Shown here one piece after another: positions 33,248 through 43,664 of a stretch of 64,000 nt of DNA. Both the position numbers and the translations under genes were made by a program. The notes beneath the pieces were generated by a model. It worked only from the letters and a program-made list of their open reading frames with translations. It searched no databases and was not told the origin of the DNA. Source of the DNA: Craspedostauros australis (lineage: Eukaryota; Bacillariophyta; Bacillariophyceae; Mastogloiales; Achnanthaceae); assembly GCA_026770025.1 (NCBI GenBank), contig JAMXDE010000072.1:1-64000 (forward strand). The letters are read 5' to 3'. Numbering within the stretch: position 1 is the stretch's first letter; each line of letters starts with the position of its first letter.

Positions 33248-34795
33248 TTATAGCCATGTATGCTTGAGTCTATCCAACAGACCATCCCACGAGTCCACAC
33301 CTTCAAACAACCGATCCATGTCCACGCTGCAAAATTCGCGCTTCTCGTACGCGGTGCGATGAAACGCCAGCCGATGCGCCGCTTCACCTTGCGGAGACGC
33401 GTACCATTGTGGCATCCATTCCTTCTCGACCGCAAGCGACATGGCCAACAGCTGCTGCAGCTCATCCTCGGGCGGGCAACGCAACGGCAAATCCGCCATG
33501 GTCTTGTTGAGCACGCCGGAATGATACTGCGACAGCTCGTTGACCATCTCCAAACGGTTGCGACTCGCGTCGATGACGCCGCGTTGCGCCGCAGTGAAGA
33601 CGATATCGTTGTATCTGTACCACACCATATGCCGCGCATTCTTGGGAGGATTCTGCGTCTTGTCCTGCAGGAACGCGCACGATCGCGGCGCCCAATCGCA
33701 GAGGAACTGCTGCGAGATGTGTCGCTCGTCATGGAAATTGAGGATGCGCACGGGGAATCCACGCCACGCCGGGAGGATACCATCGATGAAGACGTACTTG
33801 GAGCCCATGCTGCGCGTCGGCGCCGTATGTTCTTGCATCCAGTTCCGCATGCAGTCCCACGTGTCGTTGTAGCGCGTGGCATCAATCCAACGCGACGAGG
33901 TGCCGTGCTTCTCGACGTCGGCGCCCATCGTCTGCTTGTGGCTGCTGAGGACCCAATCGAAGACGCGGCGGTACGTGATGACGACCGAGACGTCCCAGTC
34001 CTCGAGGAGATGGCGCAAGCTGTCGAAGTACTTGGGGCTGTGGAAGGCGCCGCCGGGTTCGAACTTTTGTCGGCGTGACTCCATCTCTTCGCTGTAGATG
34101 ATAGAGAGGCCCTGTTGTCTGGCGCCGTCCAACACCGACTTCGCCTGTCGCAAGATTCGCGGTATCTGGATCTCTGACGACGATTGTAAGGCACGTGATT
34201 GCGACACAGTTGATGGTGCAGCATCAACAGAGTCGTGTGGCACTGTCTGATTGTCCAGCACCGACAGTATCTGCTGCTGCTGCAGTTGCTCCATGTATAC
34301 GGGATACTGGTCCACCATCGCTCTCTTGTCGAACAGCATCTTCAATCGGCACATATGGAGACCGCGGAAGGGTTTCTTGAGACACAGATGGCCGGCATAC
34401 GCGTACTGGTCTTCGCCTAGCATCCCATTGCGAACGAGCTCCACCAGATCCGTCTGCATCGAGGTCGTCGCCGTCTTGGGCGGTCCGAGATGAATGATGA
34501 AGCGGGGTTTGCCACTGTCCTGCACCTGCACCTGCACGTTGGCATCTTCCACTTCCGAGGTTGCACGATACGCGAACTGCGGCACGTTGCTTGCTATGAA
34601 GGTCTGTCCCATGAGGAAGAAGATCGCCATGAGGCACAGCACGGGCATCTTGAGCTTCGTCGTTGTGCCCATGGTGACCAGCAGCAACGCGCGGGCTCGT
34701 TCGCGTTGCTGCTTGTGGTCGTTGCCGCCTTTGTCATTGTGTTTGTTGTTGTCTGAGGGTATGAGTGGACCAGTCATCAGCGTGCGAGTGTCCAT
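33248..34795 (-). CDS. Type II membrane sulfotransferase-like protein
   Basis: This single-exon gene of 515 aa starts at an ATG. A basic cytosolic tail (residues 1-48) precedes one signal anchor (about 50-70), giving the type II topology of Golgi enzymes. The luminal part opens with His-Leu-Gly-Pro-Pro-Lys-Thr-Ala-Thr-Thr-Ser (102-112), which fits the 5'-phosphosulfate-binding loop of PAPS-dependent sulfotransferases. A Tyr-Arg-Arg-Val-Phe-Asp-Trp-Val-Leu-Ser-Ser stretch near residues 283-293 fits the 3'-phosphate-binding element with its Arg and Ser. The likely role is transfer of sulfate from PAPS to a glycan or protein in the secretory pathway; the acceptor is unknown. Low-complexity Gln runs in the middle look like lineage-specific insertion. 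Confidence 0.8.
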   Translation of the reverse strand: MDTRTLMTGPLIPSDNNKHNDKGGNDHKQQRERARALLLVTMGTTTKLKMPVLCLMAIFFLMGQTFIASNVPQFAYRATSEVEDANVQVQVQDSGKPRFIIHLGPPKTATTSMQTDLVELVRNGMLGEDQYAYAGHLCLKKPFRGLHMCRLKMLFDKRAMVDQYPVYMEQLQQQQILSVLDNQTVPHDSVDAAPSTVSQSRALQSSSEIQIPRILRQAKSVLDGARQQGLSIIYSEEMESRRQKFEPGGAFHSPKYFDSLRHLLEDWDVSVVITYRRVFDWVLSSHKQTMGADVEKHGTSSRWIDATRYNDTWDCMRNWMQEHTAPTRSMGSKYVFIDGILPAWRGFPVRILNFHDERHISQQFLCDWAPRSCAFLQDKTQNPPKNARHMVWYRYNDIVFTAAQRGVIDASRNRLEMVNELSQYHSGVLNKTMADLPLRCPPEDELQQLLAMSLAVEKEWMPQWYASPQGEAAHRLAFHRTAYEKREFCSVDMDRLFEGVDSWDGLLDRLKHTWL

Positions 34796-36524
34796 TGTCT
34801 ATCGATGAGTGTGGAGTATGGATGTGATGAATGGAGCTGCAGGAGGTAGTGGCTTCGCTGGTCTCACCTCTCCAGGGTTGTTGTTGTTGTTGTTGTTGTT
34901 GCTATTTGTGATGCGATCTCTGCCCAACGACCTCTGTACACCAACCTCTGTGCATCAGCACGCCGAATTATGTATTCCACGCTGTGCGTCATGTTTTAAG
35001 TACACGAGAACCTGGTGGGATGATGGCGGCGATGCACAGAATGGCGGTATTGCGCGTTGCGGATGCAATTTGTGATAAGAGTGTAAAGGCGGAGGCGAAC
35101 GATCGTCCGCAAGCCGAGACAGCGCCATCTTTTCGCAGCGCTCCATCCATGGATTGGACACAAGAGGTAGAGTCACACGAGGGAGAATCCGAACAGGGCT
35201 ACTTATGGTTCAATGTTTCTGTTCACATCTGGCACGACGCGAAAGTGAACAAGGAAACACGCGCATCCCAAAGCCCTGCAACCGTCCAATCATCACGAGT
35301 TGGTATAAATTGTTCCTGAGAAGTCCAAGACCATCGTTCCACGGAGTTGCCGCTGTTGTTGTTGAAGTCAAATGTCCAAAGGTGCGTAGGTAGTACCGCA
35401 CTGGTTGAATCTTGGTCGAAGTACTCGGAATGACCGGATTGGCAATGAACAATACAGAACGTCGCTTTCTTCTACATGACGGACTTACTACCGTACAAAT
35501 GGTAGACGTAATATTGTGTTCTTAGTATTGACTACGTGGAGTACTACTTGAGCAACATTTGATCAACGCTATTCTTCAGAGAATGGAAAGAAGAAGCGGA
35601 AAAAACGCTTGGGCTGCTCAAGAGTTCACATTTATTCTTTTTCTTGAGAAGCGTATGGAACGTGGTTGGTGTTGACCCCGCGGTTTCTACAAATACTTAT
35701 CGAGGCGCTGTCGTTCGGACCGTCACCTTTACTCTACAAACGATCGTACTCGTATGAACGGGGTGCAAACGGGAGACATACAATCTTGTTATTTTTGTCA
35801 TTGTGCGTGTGGCGCTCACGCTGTTACGGGTAGTTGTTTGCTTGAGTCCAAACGTCACCTTGGACGCCGCTTCTTCTGTGATGCTCTTCCGTTTGAAGGC
35901 CACGTGTGCATTATGCCCACTCGTGCGAACGAAAGCGCGAACACACGGCCACTGGTTGGTTGGGACATACTAGTAGCACTTCGTGTGCGTCGCGAAGTTC
36001 GCGAGGACGCACACAAACACAACGCCATTAAACGCCAAACGTAAGGTAGAAAGCCCAACAGACAAACAGAAAGAAAGAGAAAGGACCGTGGCAAACAGAG
36101 GAAGAACACGGGAAACGGCGACAGCAACAGTATTGCAACCATCACAGGAACAGCACCAGGTCGGCGACTTCGTCGGCGACTTTGTTGGTCGGTTGGTTCG
36201 ACAGCAAACAGACGGCAACGAAGACACAGAGGGTTCACTTGACGACCAAGGTCCAAAACCATCAGCACCAGCCTCCACAACAGCATTACCAACAACAGCA
36301 TTACCAACATCAACCAACAGCATCAACCATCAACGGAAGCAACAACAAGGGCTCCACCAGAAACTCGCTATATTCAATTTTACGAACATCACATCAAATC
36401 GCACTACATCACATCACATCACAGTACATCACATCACAGTACCATCCATCAATCCCGATCGAACGCAAGCGGGGAAAGTGCCATCGATTACAAGCAATAC
36501 CACCATCAACAGCAGCAGCAGCGC
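34796..36524. other. Divergent intergenic region
   Basis: It lies between the divergent sulfotransferase and receptor genes and includes a (TTG)n run (about 34878-34900) close to the sulfotransferase start. An open frame at 35983-36558 is low-complexity and runs into the receptor start in another frame. It is probably 5' UTR of the receptor and is not called. ACATC-rich short repeats occur at about 36389-36440. Confidence 0.5.
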
Positions 36525-39500
36525 ATGGTACCAACAAACGGAAGGGAGATGGCAATGATGATGACACAAACACAAACACAAACACAAACACAAACACAAA
36601 CAGAGATACAGTCAGAAGCACAGTCAGAAGCACAGAAAGAGATGAAGATGTCCAAACAGACGATGGCAAGAACGGTCGGATTTCGATCAGCTCGTGTTTG
36701 GTCGATCACCATGATGATGACCATGATGATGGCTCTGCTTTTGCTGACTTCGGCATTCACACAAGCACAGGCATCACCAGCAACAGCGGAGGCAGCATCT
36801 CAGTTCTCACAGGACCACGGCAATCCCTCCATCGACAATCTGCAGCAACGGCAATCAGGACAGAGAAGGAGGCAACAACAAAGACATAGACAACGATCGA
36901 AGCTAGATCAAACGCAACAGCGAACTCAGCAGGAACGGCGAGGTCAGAGACAACTGACGGAAGATGATGCAGATGAGGCAAACGATGCGGAGGAACCGTG
37001 GAGTCCATCACCACGAGCCGCATCAGGATCGACGAACACAACGACGAAGCACATCCTTGCTCTGCTGCCTTGCACAGTCGCCAAGCCACTCATCGCAACC
37101 GAGATTGGCCAACCATCGCCGTCTTCTTCGGCTGGCCAAGCTGACGGCCAGGTTCTGTGTGACATGGGCATCTCGCATGCGGCAGCCATCGATCTGGCGC
37201 TGCGTCATTTCCATCAAGGCGACAGCTTCGTTGTGGGTGCCAACTCCGATCAGCAACATAATGACTCTGCGACCCACGACATTGACGTCGACATCGACTT
37301 CAATGTCAAGGTGCACGTGCGCTTCCTGCCCAACGATGGATCGGATGAGCAATCGGCATTGAGGATTGCGTTGGATGCTCTCGACGACCTGGCCAAATCA
37401 AGCACCACCGCATCGCAGGATGCCGCGTTCGATGCCTTGCTCCTGTCCAACTTCCTGCGCCCGCGATCGTTCCTGGAATGGAGCGCCTTGGCGGAAGCGT
37501 GGAACGTCCCCTTGCTGGTCATCGGGGGTGGCTACCAACGCTCCCTTGCGGCCACGGCATCCAACGCGGCCACCATGACGATGCAGGCCATGTCCGAACC
37601 CTCCACACAGCCAACCACAGATGCCCCAACGCACATGACGACGCGTCTCAGCATCGATGCCTTCAGCTTGGCCACGGCGGCGAGCAAATATTTGCAGTAC
37701 ATTCATCGTTCCAAGTACGTCGCCCTGCTGCATGCCACGAATCCCACCAGCATCAATCTGCACGAGGCCATGCTCCTCGTCAGATCGATCGACGCGCAGA
37801 CGACGCAAGACTCGACCATGTCCGTCAGCTTCAATCTCGATGCGGCCGCGCTCACGCAGAGGGTGGCCTCCACTTTCGATGCCGCGGATAATGACGCCAC
37901 CAGCATTGCCAACATCGACGATCGGTCCATCGCGTCGGCGTTGCAGGAGATCTTCGATCGCGGATTCCTCACGATCGTCTGGATCGTCGAGGACGTGTGG
38001 CTCGAGCTGCCCTATATGGCCAAGATCGCGGAACAGAAGAACATGATGCCCGAGGATGGATACGTCTGGACGCTCATTGGCGACGTCGGTCCCGAAGCGT
38101 TGCTGCAGATCAAGCAGCGGCAGCAGGATTTCGTGGCCGGCGACAGCAGGAAACAGGGTTACGACCGCATCTTGCGCCTGATCATGGGCAGCGCCATCAT
38201 CTGTCCCGTCGAAGGTTTCATTTACAATGCCGATCGCGATCCGTTCCTCAAGGCGTGGCGGGCATCGCAATGGGAGCCATCGCACCATCTCAGCATGGAT
38301 GATTCCATTCTCAACTCCGTCCAGCGCGAAGACTATTTCCAGACGACCTTCCCATCCTCCAACTCTGCCTACGTCTACGATGCGACCATCTCGTTGGCGA
38401 AGGCCTTGCATCAGTCCATGAATGCGGAACAAACGAACAACGACAACAGCAACAGCACGTCTCTCGTTCCAAACGATGTGGCGGCCTACATACGGCGGCT
38501 GAAATTCGACGGCGCCACGGGACACGTGAAGTTCCACCAGTCGGGATGGGATGAGGGCGAGCGCTTCGGATCCTTCCTGCCCATCGCCATATTCAACCTC
38601 TTCCGCGACAGCATGATCCAGCCAGGCACTCTCGATGAAGAATTCGATGAGGATGAGTCGTCGCAGATCGCCGCATCCAACCTGGTCAAGAGCATCACCG
38701 ATGTCTTGCTCGTCAGCAATCACACCGACAACGATGATCGGCAGTGGCAATCCGTGCGACCGTTCGTGTACTTCCACGGTGCCTTGGAACCGCCGTCTCT
38801 GCTCAGACGGATCGTGAACGAGAATCACTTGGAGCAAGCGGCGCGTGTCTACGGATTCACCTTGTTCACGCTCTCCATGATCCTGCATGTGTCTCTCATC
38901 GCGTGGGTCTTCTGGAAGCGCGAGACGAAGGCCCTCAAGGCGGCGCAGCCGGAATTCCTCTACGTCCTCATCGTCGGTTCCATGTGCCTGTGCGGTTCCA
39001 TCATCTCCAACTCCTTCGACGAGAGCTACGGGTGGACGCCCGATGAACTGGGCCGGGCCTGCACCTCCAGTCCCTGGCTCATCGTCATTGGCTTCACGCT
39101 CATCTACAGCGCGCTGTGGTGCAAGCTGTGGCGCATCCAAAAGGTCCTGCAGTTCTCGCGCAAGAAGACGACGGCGCTGTCCGTCATCGGCCCGGCGTCC
39201 GCGTTGCTCTTCGTCGTGATCGTCACCATGGCCGCGTGGACGGTCATGGGCGGCTTCGATTGGCGCAGGACCGTGGTGGACGAGCTCACAGGCGAGACGA
39301 CGGGCAACTGCAAAGGCGATGGAACGGTCTACTGGTTCACGCCCATCTTCCTCGTCATGCTCATTCCACCCGTCCTCACCATGAGTCTCGTGTGGAAGAC
39401 GAGAGATATTGACAACAAGTACGCCGAGACGCGGTGGATCTTCAGCATGATCATCGCCCAGTTCCAGCTTCTCATGATCAGCATCCCCGTCATCCTCTTC

Positions 39501-40193
39501 GTCGATGACAAGTCGACGACCGTGCGGTACGTGGGACAGAGCAGCGTCTTCTTCCTCTTCTCTATCACCACCATCACGCTCATATTCGCGCCCAAGCTGT
39601 ACTACGTCCACTTCCGCAAGGAGGTCGCCGTGAAGAGATCCAAGCGCGGCTCTTCCATCGGCCAGGTCCGCGTCAGCGGCGCCACCTTGCAACAGGGCAG
39701 CGGATACTGCACCTGCGGTGCTCGACAAGGATACGGACTCTCGACCAACTTTTCGCAGTACGCCAACAACAGCCAAGCCGAATCTCCGTCGCAGGTCGGT
39801 CGCGGAGCCGCCTACACATCGGGCAGCAGCCACGTTCGTGCGTCTTCCACACCACTTGCAACGGGCAAGCCGGTCGTGACGATGAACTCGCCGCCGATGA
39901 CGCCGTGGACTCCCACCACCACAACTCCCGTCACGCCGACAACCACCGCCAACACGTACATGCCGTCGATCCCGAATCTGCACACCAGCGATATCGCAAC
40001 AGAGACAAACAAGCCCGGCACAAACATCAACCCATCCCTCACCACGATCGACGAATCGCAGCAGGAATGCACCACCTCCAACGCCGTCGACGCCGTGTGC
40101 AAGTCCACCATGTCCAGCACGCATTCTATGTCCTCCAGCTACTACTCCAACGACAGCAGCATCGAATCACACATGAGCTCGGGGCAGGTGTAG
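36525..40193 (+). CDS. Class C (GABA-B/glutamate-type) G-protein-coupled receptor
   Basis: This single-exon gene encodes up to 1,222 aa. The first ATG is at 36525. An in-frame ATG at residue 43 or 48 would place a cleaner signal peptide (a Met/Leu-rich core ending Ala-Gln-Ala) at the very N-terminus, and the leading Thr-Gln repeat is encoded by an ACACAA microsatellite. The ectodomain (about 175-740) resembles the periplasmic-binding-protein-like ligand domain of family 3 receptors. A seven-helix domain of the 7tm_3 family follows (about 769-1030), with an extracellular-loop Cys pair and the ending Ile-Phe-Ala-Pro-Lys-Leu-Tyr, a hallmark of GABA-B-like receptors. No Cys-rich domain intervenes, again GABA-B-like. 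The tail (1031-1222) is rich in Ser, Thr and Pro. It probably senses an extracellular small molecule; the ligand is unknown. Confidence 0.9.
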   Translation: MVPTNGREMAMMMTQTQTQTQTQTQTEIQSEAQSEAQKEMKMSKQTMARTVGFRSARVWSITMMMTMMMALLLLTSAFTQAQASPATAEAASQFSQDHGNPSIDNLQQRQSGQRRRQQQRHRQRSKLDQTQQRTQQERRGQRQLTEDDADEANDAEEPWSPSPRAASGSTNTTTKHILALLPCTVAKPLIATEIGQPSPSSSAGQADGQVLCDMGISHAAAIDLALRHFHQGDSFVVGANSDQQHNDSATHDIDVDIDFNVKVHVRFLPNDGSDEQSALRIALDALDDLAKSSTTASQDAAFDALLLSNFLRPRSFLEWSALAEAWNVPLLVIGGGYQRSLAATASNAATMTMQAMSEPSTQPTTDAPTHMTTRLSIDAFSLATAASKYLQYIHRSKYVALLHATNPTSINLHEAMLLVRSIDAQTTQDSTMSVSFNLDAAALTQRVASTFDAADNDATSIANIDDRSIASALQEIFDRGFLTIVWIVEDVWLELPYMAKIAEQKNMMPEDGYVWTLIGDVGPEALLQIKQRQQDFVAGDSRKQGYDRILRLIMGSAIICPVEGFIYNADRDPFLKAWRASQWEPSHHLSMDDSILNSVQREDYFQTTFPSSNSAYVYDATISLAKALHQSMNAEQTNNDNSNSTSLVPNDVAAYIRRLKFDGATGHVKFHQSGWDEGERFGSFLPIAIFNLFRDSMIQPGTLDEEFDEDESSQIAASNLVKSITDVLLVSNHTDNDDRQWQSVRPFVYFHGALEPPSLLRRIVNENHLEQAARVYGFTLFTLSMILHVSLIAWVFWKRETKALKAAQPEFLYVLIVGSMCLCGSIISNSFDESYGWTPDELGRACTSSPWLIVIGFTLIYSALWCKLWRIQKVLQFSRKKTTALSVIGPASALLFVVIVTMAAWTVMGGFDWRRTVVDELTGETTGNCKGDGTVYWFTPIFLVMLIPPVLTMSLVWKTRDIDNKYAETRWIFSMIIAQFQLLMISIPVILFVDDKSTTVRYVGQSSVFFLFSITTITLIFAPKLYYVHFRKEVAVKRSKRGSSIGQVRVSGATLQQGSGYCTCGARQGYGLSTNFSQYANNSQAESPSQVGRGAAYTSGSSHVRASSTPLATGKPVVTMNSPPMTPWTPTTTTPVTPTTTANTYMPSIPNLHTSDIATETNKPGTNINPSLTTIDESQQECTTSNAVDAVCKSTMSSTHSMSSSYYSNDSSIESHMSSGQV
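36563..36604 (+). repeat. ACACAA microsatellite inside the receptor reading frame
   Basis: The hexamer repeats about six times and encodes Thr-Gln dipeptides near the N-terminus. It would lie outside the protein if translation starts at the later ATG that gives the better signal peptide. Confidence 0.9.
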
Positions 40194-40673
40194 AGCACTG
40201 TTTGTGTGCATACTTGTGTGCATGTATATATTGGAGCATATGTTGTAACAGAAACATAATAAAAGGATGATACTAGAGTTCATAATGGAATATTCCACCA
40301 CAGACTGGTTGACCTTCACAATAGCCTGAGTAACACTAGCATGTACATCCAAGGGAACGTGTCCACAGATCAACGCGATGCCGGAGATGGGAGGCTCTCT
40401 GTCGACTAGATTCCTTGCATTGAGGCGCGCCGTTATGTGCATGCGCCCGTCGCAAGCCGACATCATTCCATCAACAGTAACACTATTGCTCGTACTGCTC
40501 GTCATTTAAGAATAAACATTAATGTAATTACATGTGCTTTGGACTCAAGCAACTTTGGACGAATGGTGCTACGTTGTGATCCATGGCCACAATCGCCATG
40601 TGAGGATGCTAGCATCATGCTCACCATCGATATCGGTATCGGCATCTGCCTCTCGTGATCATGGGTCCTTGTC
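40194..40673. other. Convergent 3' flanks
   Basis: This region separates the receptor and propeller-protein genes, which converge here. AATAAA at 40257-40262, about 65 bp after the receptor stop, is a possible polyadenylation signal. Nothing else was seen. Confidence 0.5.
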
Positions 40674-43664
40674 TTAGAGTTCAAACTCGTCTTCGATCTC
40701 ATCGAGTGAGACGGGGACACCAACCACGGTGTAACCGTTGTTGTCGTCAGTGCCGTCGTTGTCGTTGGCGACCCACACATATCCTTCATTGTCGATGGTC
40801 AAACCTTCCATCTTCTCGAGGATGAGATCGAATGTGATCTCCTCGAGGGGTTCAAGCAGATCAAAGGCGAGGGTCTTGTCCACGACATCGCCCGGCTCCT
40901 GTTCGCCCAGGTCGATGTAGTAGATTCTCTTGATGGCGGCATCCGGGCCTGCCTGGTTGTCGCGCTCGAGCACGAGGAATTCGGCTTCGCCGATCGATGC
41001 GATGTCGGAAAGGCCGACCCATCCTCCGTTCTGGGATTCGACGGGGTCGAGTGGGTAGAAGAAGAACATCCACTCGTCGTCCTCGATGTCGTAGACGGCG
41101 ATGCGTGGGTGGTCGTCGCCTGGCCAGGCGCGTTGCATGGTGATGGCGACATAGCCTTCGAATTCGCCGGTGGGTTCGACGACACCCTCGAAACCGTATC
41201 GGTACTGGGCGTCATTGAGCTCGTCTGGGAGGGTGACGACCTTCTCGATGACGCCGTAGCTGCTGACCTTGATGAGCATGTTGAGAGATTCGACGGGGCG
41301 TTGGGCACTTCCAGCGGTTCCACGTCCCTCGTGGACTACCCAGAAACCATCATCGAGGTGTGTGACGGCGATGCCCTCGAGGTCGAGGTTGACGGTATCG
41401 TCGTCGTTGACGAGGGCAGCGAGGTCGTCGGCGGTGAACTCTCCGTAGGTGTCCATGTTCTTGAGAACGTCCATGGTGTCCATGATGCGGGTCTCCTTGG
41501 TGAGGACGGATGGGTATTCCTCGGTGTCGATGGTGAAGATGCGGCTCTTGTCGTAAGCAGAGTCTTCGACGGCGTAGAGGATATATTCAGAGGAGGAGCG
41601 CTTCTTGTCGAACTTGGCAGCCTTGGGTTCCTTCTCTTCCTTGTATTCCTTCTCTTCCTTGAAGCCCTTGGCAGCCTTGGGCAACTTGGTGGCTCCATCA
41701 TCGGCGACGACACCCTTGTTACCCTTGAGGTTGCGGCCCTTAACGCCCTTCGATTGCTTTGGTGCCTTGGTGGTCACGTCGCCGTCGTACTCGCTTGGCT
41801 CCTTGCTCATCTTTGGCATCTTGGTGAGTCGGTCATCCATGTGGTAATCATAAATGCGGGTCTCTGCGGCCAATCCGCTGATGGCAGCCCATGGGATTGG
41901 AATGCCCGGAGATCCTTCGCGGTCGGCGGAGATGAGGAACGGGTACTCTGGCTCTCCAAGGCCGTAGCTGTAGATGGAGATGCTGGAACGGATCTTGTCG
42001 CCACGGTCGTCGACTTCAGCGGCAGCGACGAAGAGTCCGCGGGATGGGATGGCGAATCCACCCTCTGGGCCGACGCCGGATGGCAGGGCCTGGACGTACT
42101 TGGGCGAGGTCGGGTAGTTGATGTTGAAGACGAAGATCAGGCCGGTTCGCTCGGAGATGACGAAGAGGAGTCTGTCTCCGTCGAAGGTGCCGACGACCAC
42201 GTTCTCAGGCTGTACGATATCCAGAATGTGTTGAAGGATGAACGAGTGGATGAACAGATGAAGGAAGATGGATGTGAATGGGGGCAGATGAAGACATGTG
42301 AGTGCATGACAACGTAAGGACATCGCGAGGACACCATAAGGACATTAGAAGGACATCATGAGGAAAGAATATCACACACACACACATACACACATGTATG
42401 TATGTGTATGTGGAGGTACTCATCAATGTTGCGACGCACCTCATTTCCCTTGTTTTCGGAACGGTGCTCAGGGTAATGTCCGAGACGGGCGGCCATGTGA
42501 TCGAGCATGTTGCCGGATGAGTAGGCGACGCTGTTGTCGTAGCTATCGAAGACGGTGAACCCGCGGCTGCCTCCGTCGAGGTCACCCTCGTCGGCGGTGA
42601 CGAAGTACTGGTTGTCGATCCAGGCGACACCATCTGGCTCGCGGGGGACCCCAGAGAGGGAGTCTGTGAAGGTGACGATCTCTTCCCTGTGATATCATGC
42701 GGAGAGATGGAATGCAGAAAGGTTGTGGTAGAGTGGAACGTGTTCGGTGAGTCAGTCAGTCAGTCAGTCCAACACAAACATATACTAGCAAATACAGGCA
42801 CAAACCAAGGCACAAGCACGGAGGCGCTTACTCGGTGACGTCGATGTCGGTGAGGTCGACGGTGCCGGCAGAGTAGGAGTCGATGACCATCTTGGTGGCG
42901 AGATCGACCTCGATCAGGGCGTTGTTCTCCTGCAGACCAACGATGGCGATGTTGTGCTCGTTGATGGAGACGTATTCTGGCTCTGGATCGTCTGGGAACT
43001 TGACTCCGTCCAATCCGACGAGATCGATGTCGGTCTTGACCCAGTCGGTGGGCGCTCCCATGAGGTCCAGGACGACGAGGAAGCCGGCTGGCGCCTGCGG
43101 TGGGGCACCGTCGCCGAGGTCCTCGTCGCGCTCGTTCTCGATGCAGATGGCGGCGTAGCGGTAGTCCTTGGAGATGGCGATGGCATCCGGCTGTCCGCCC
43201 AGGTCGATTCTGGTGACCTCGGACATGGTCTCCATGTTGATGACGACGAGCTCTCCGGAGGTGTTGACGAAGTCGGCGCTGGTGTTGATGGCAGCGAGGA
43301 CGTACTTGCCGACGACGGCGACGGAAGTGGTCTCGCCGCCGATATCCATGGCTCCCGCGGCCAGTGGATTGTAAGGATCCGTGATGTCGACGAAGCCGAC
43401 TGAGTCATTCTCGCTGTCTCCGTAGATGAGGGTCATGCCATCATCAGATGCGACAACGATCTCGGCCACGGTCTCAGTGTCGATGTTGCAGGTCGGCTCG
43501 AGCTGAGAGCAGACGAGGAAGGTGGCGATGCGGTCAAAGGTACTAACGGTGTACTCGTCCCTGCCGGCCTTGGCGCCCTTGAGCTGGCGGCGGCTGAAGT
43601 GCTCTGCCTCCGCGGAGGCTGGAGCTACCATGAGGAGCGGGAGGAGGAAGTTGGTGAACTTCAT
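40674..43664 (-). CDS. Secreted beta-propeller / phytase-esterase-like protein with lysine clusters
   Basis: The gene has three exons: 43664-42832, 42686-42440 and 42209-40674 (871 aa, summed length a multiple of three). Introns of 145 and 230 bp have GTAAGC-CAG and GTGCGT-CAG borders. The first splice restores Thr-Glu-Glu-Glu and the second joins Lys-Gly-Asn-Glu to Pro-Glu-Asn-Val. The protein has a signal peptide (1-18, ending Ala-Ser-Ala) and then Arg-Arg-Gln-Leu at 25-28. A beta-propeller of the choice-of-anchor I type follows (to about 480), and the C-terminal part (about 650-860) looks like the esterase-like phytase domain, with Glu-Gly-Ile-Ala and Glu-Gly-Leu-Thr blocks. Between them, residues 490-563 are a Lys-rich insert. 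From 535 to 562 every third residue is Lys (ten in a row), with shorter KXX runs at 490-496 and 508-525. Such clusters occur in diatom silaffin-type proteins. The protein is probably extracellular or in the silica vesicle; enzyme activity is uncertain. Confidence 0.88.
41601..41822 (-). other. KXX lysine-cluster insert of the secreted propeller protein
   Basis: This part of exon 3 encodes residues 490-563. Lysines fall at exact three-residue spacing: 490, 493, 496; 508, 511, 514, 517; 522, 525; and 535 through 562 without a miss. The spacers alternate between small/hydrophobic pairs (LP, AA, GF, EP) and Glu-rich pairs. In diatom silaffins KXXK (pentalysine) clusters are known silica-targeting signals; its role here is inference. 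Confidence 0.7.

Noticed and set aside
35983-36558. 191-aa frame before the receptor gene
   Set aside because: Low-complexity Thr/Gln/Ser/His content, and it overlaps the receptor start in another frame. It is better explained as 5' UTR.
37398-40124. 908-aa open frame antisense to the receptor gene
   Set aside because: It mirrors a well-supported gene codon for codon, is Arg/His/Gly/Val-rich, and has no domain. It is a shadow of GC-rich third positions.
41109-42317. 402-aa open frame antisense to exon 3 of the propeller protein
   Set aside because: Val/Asp/Gly-rich with no domain. It is the complement of a real exon with a fixed family match.
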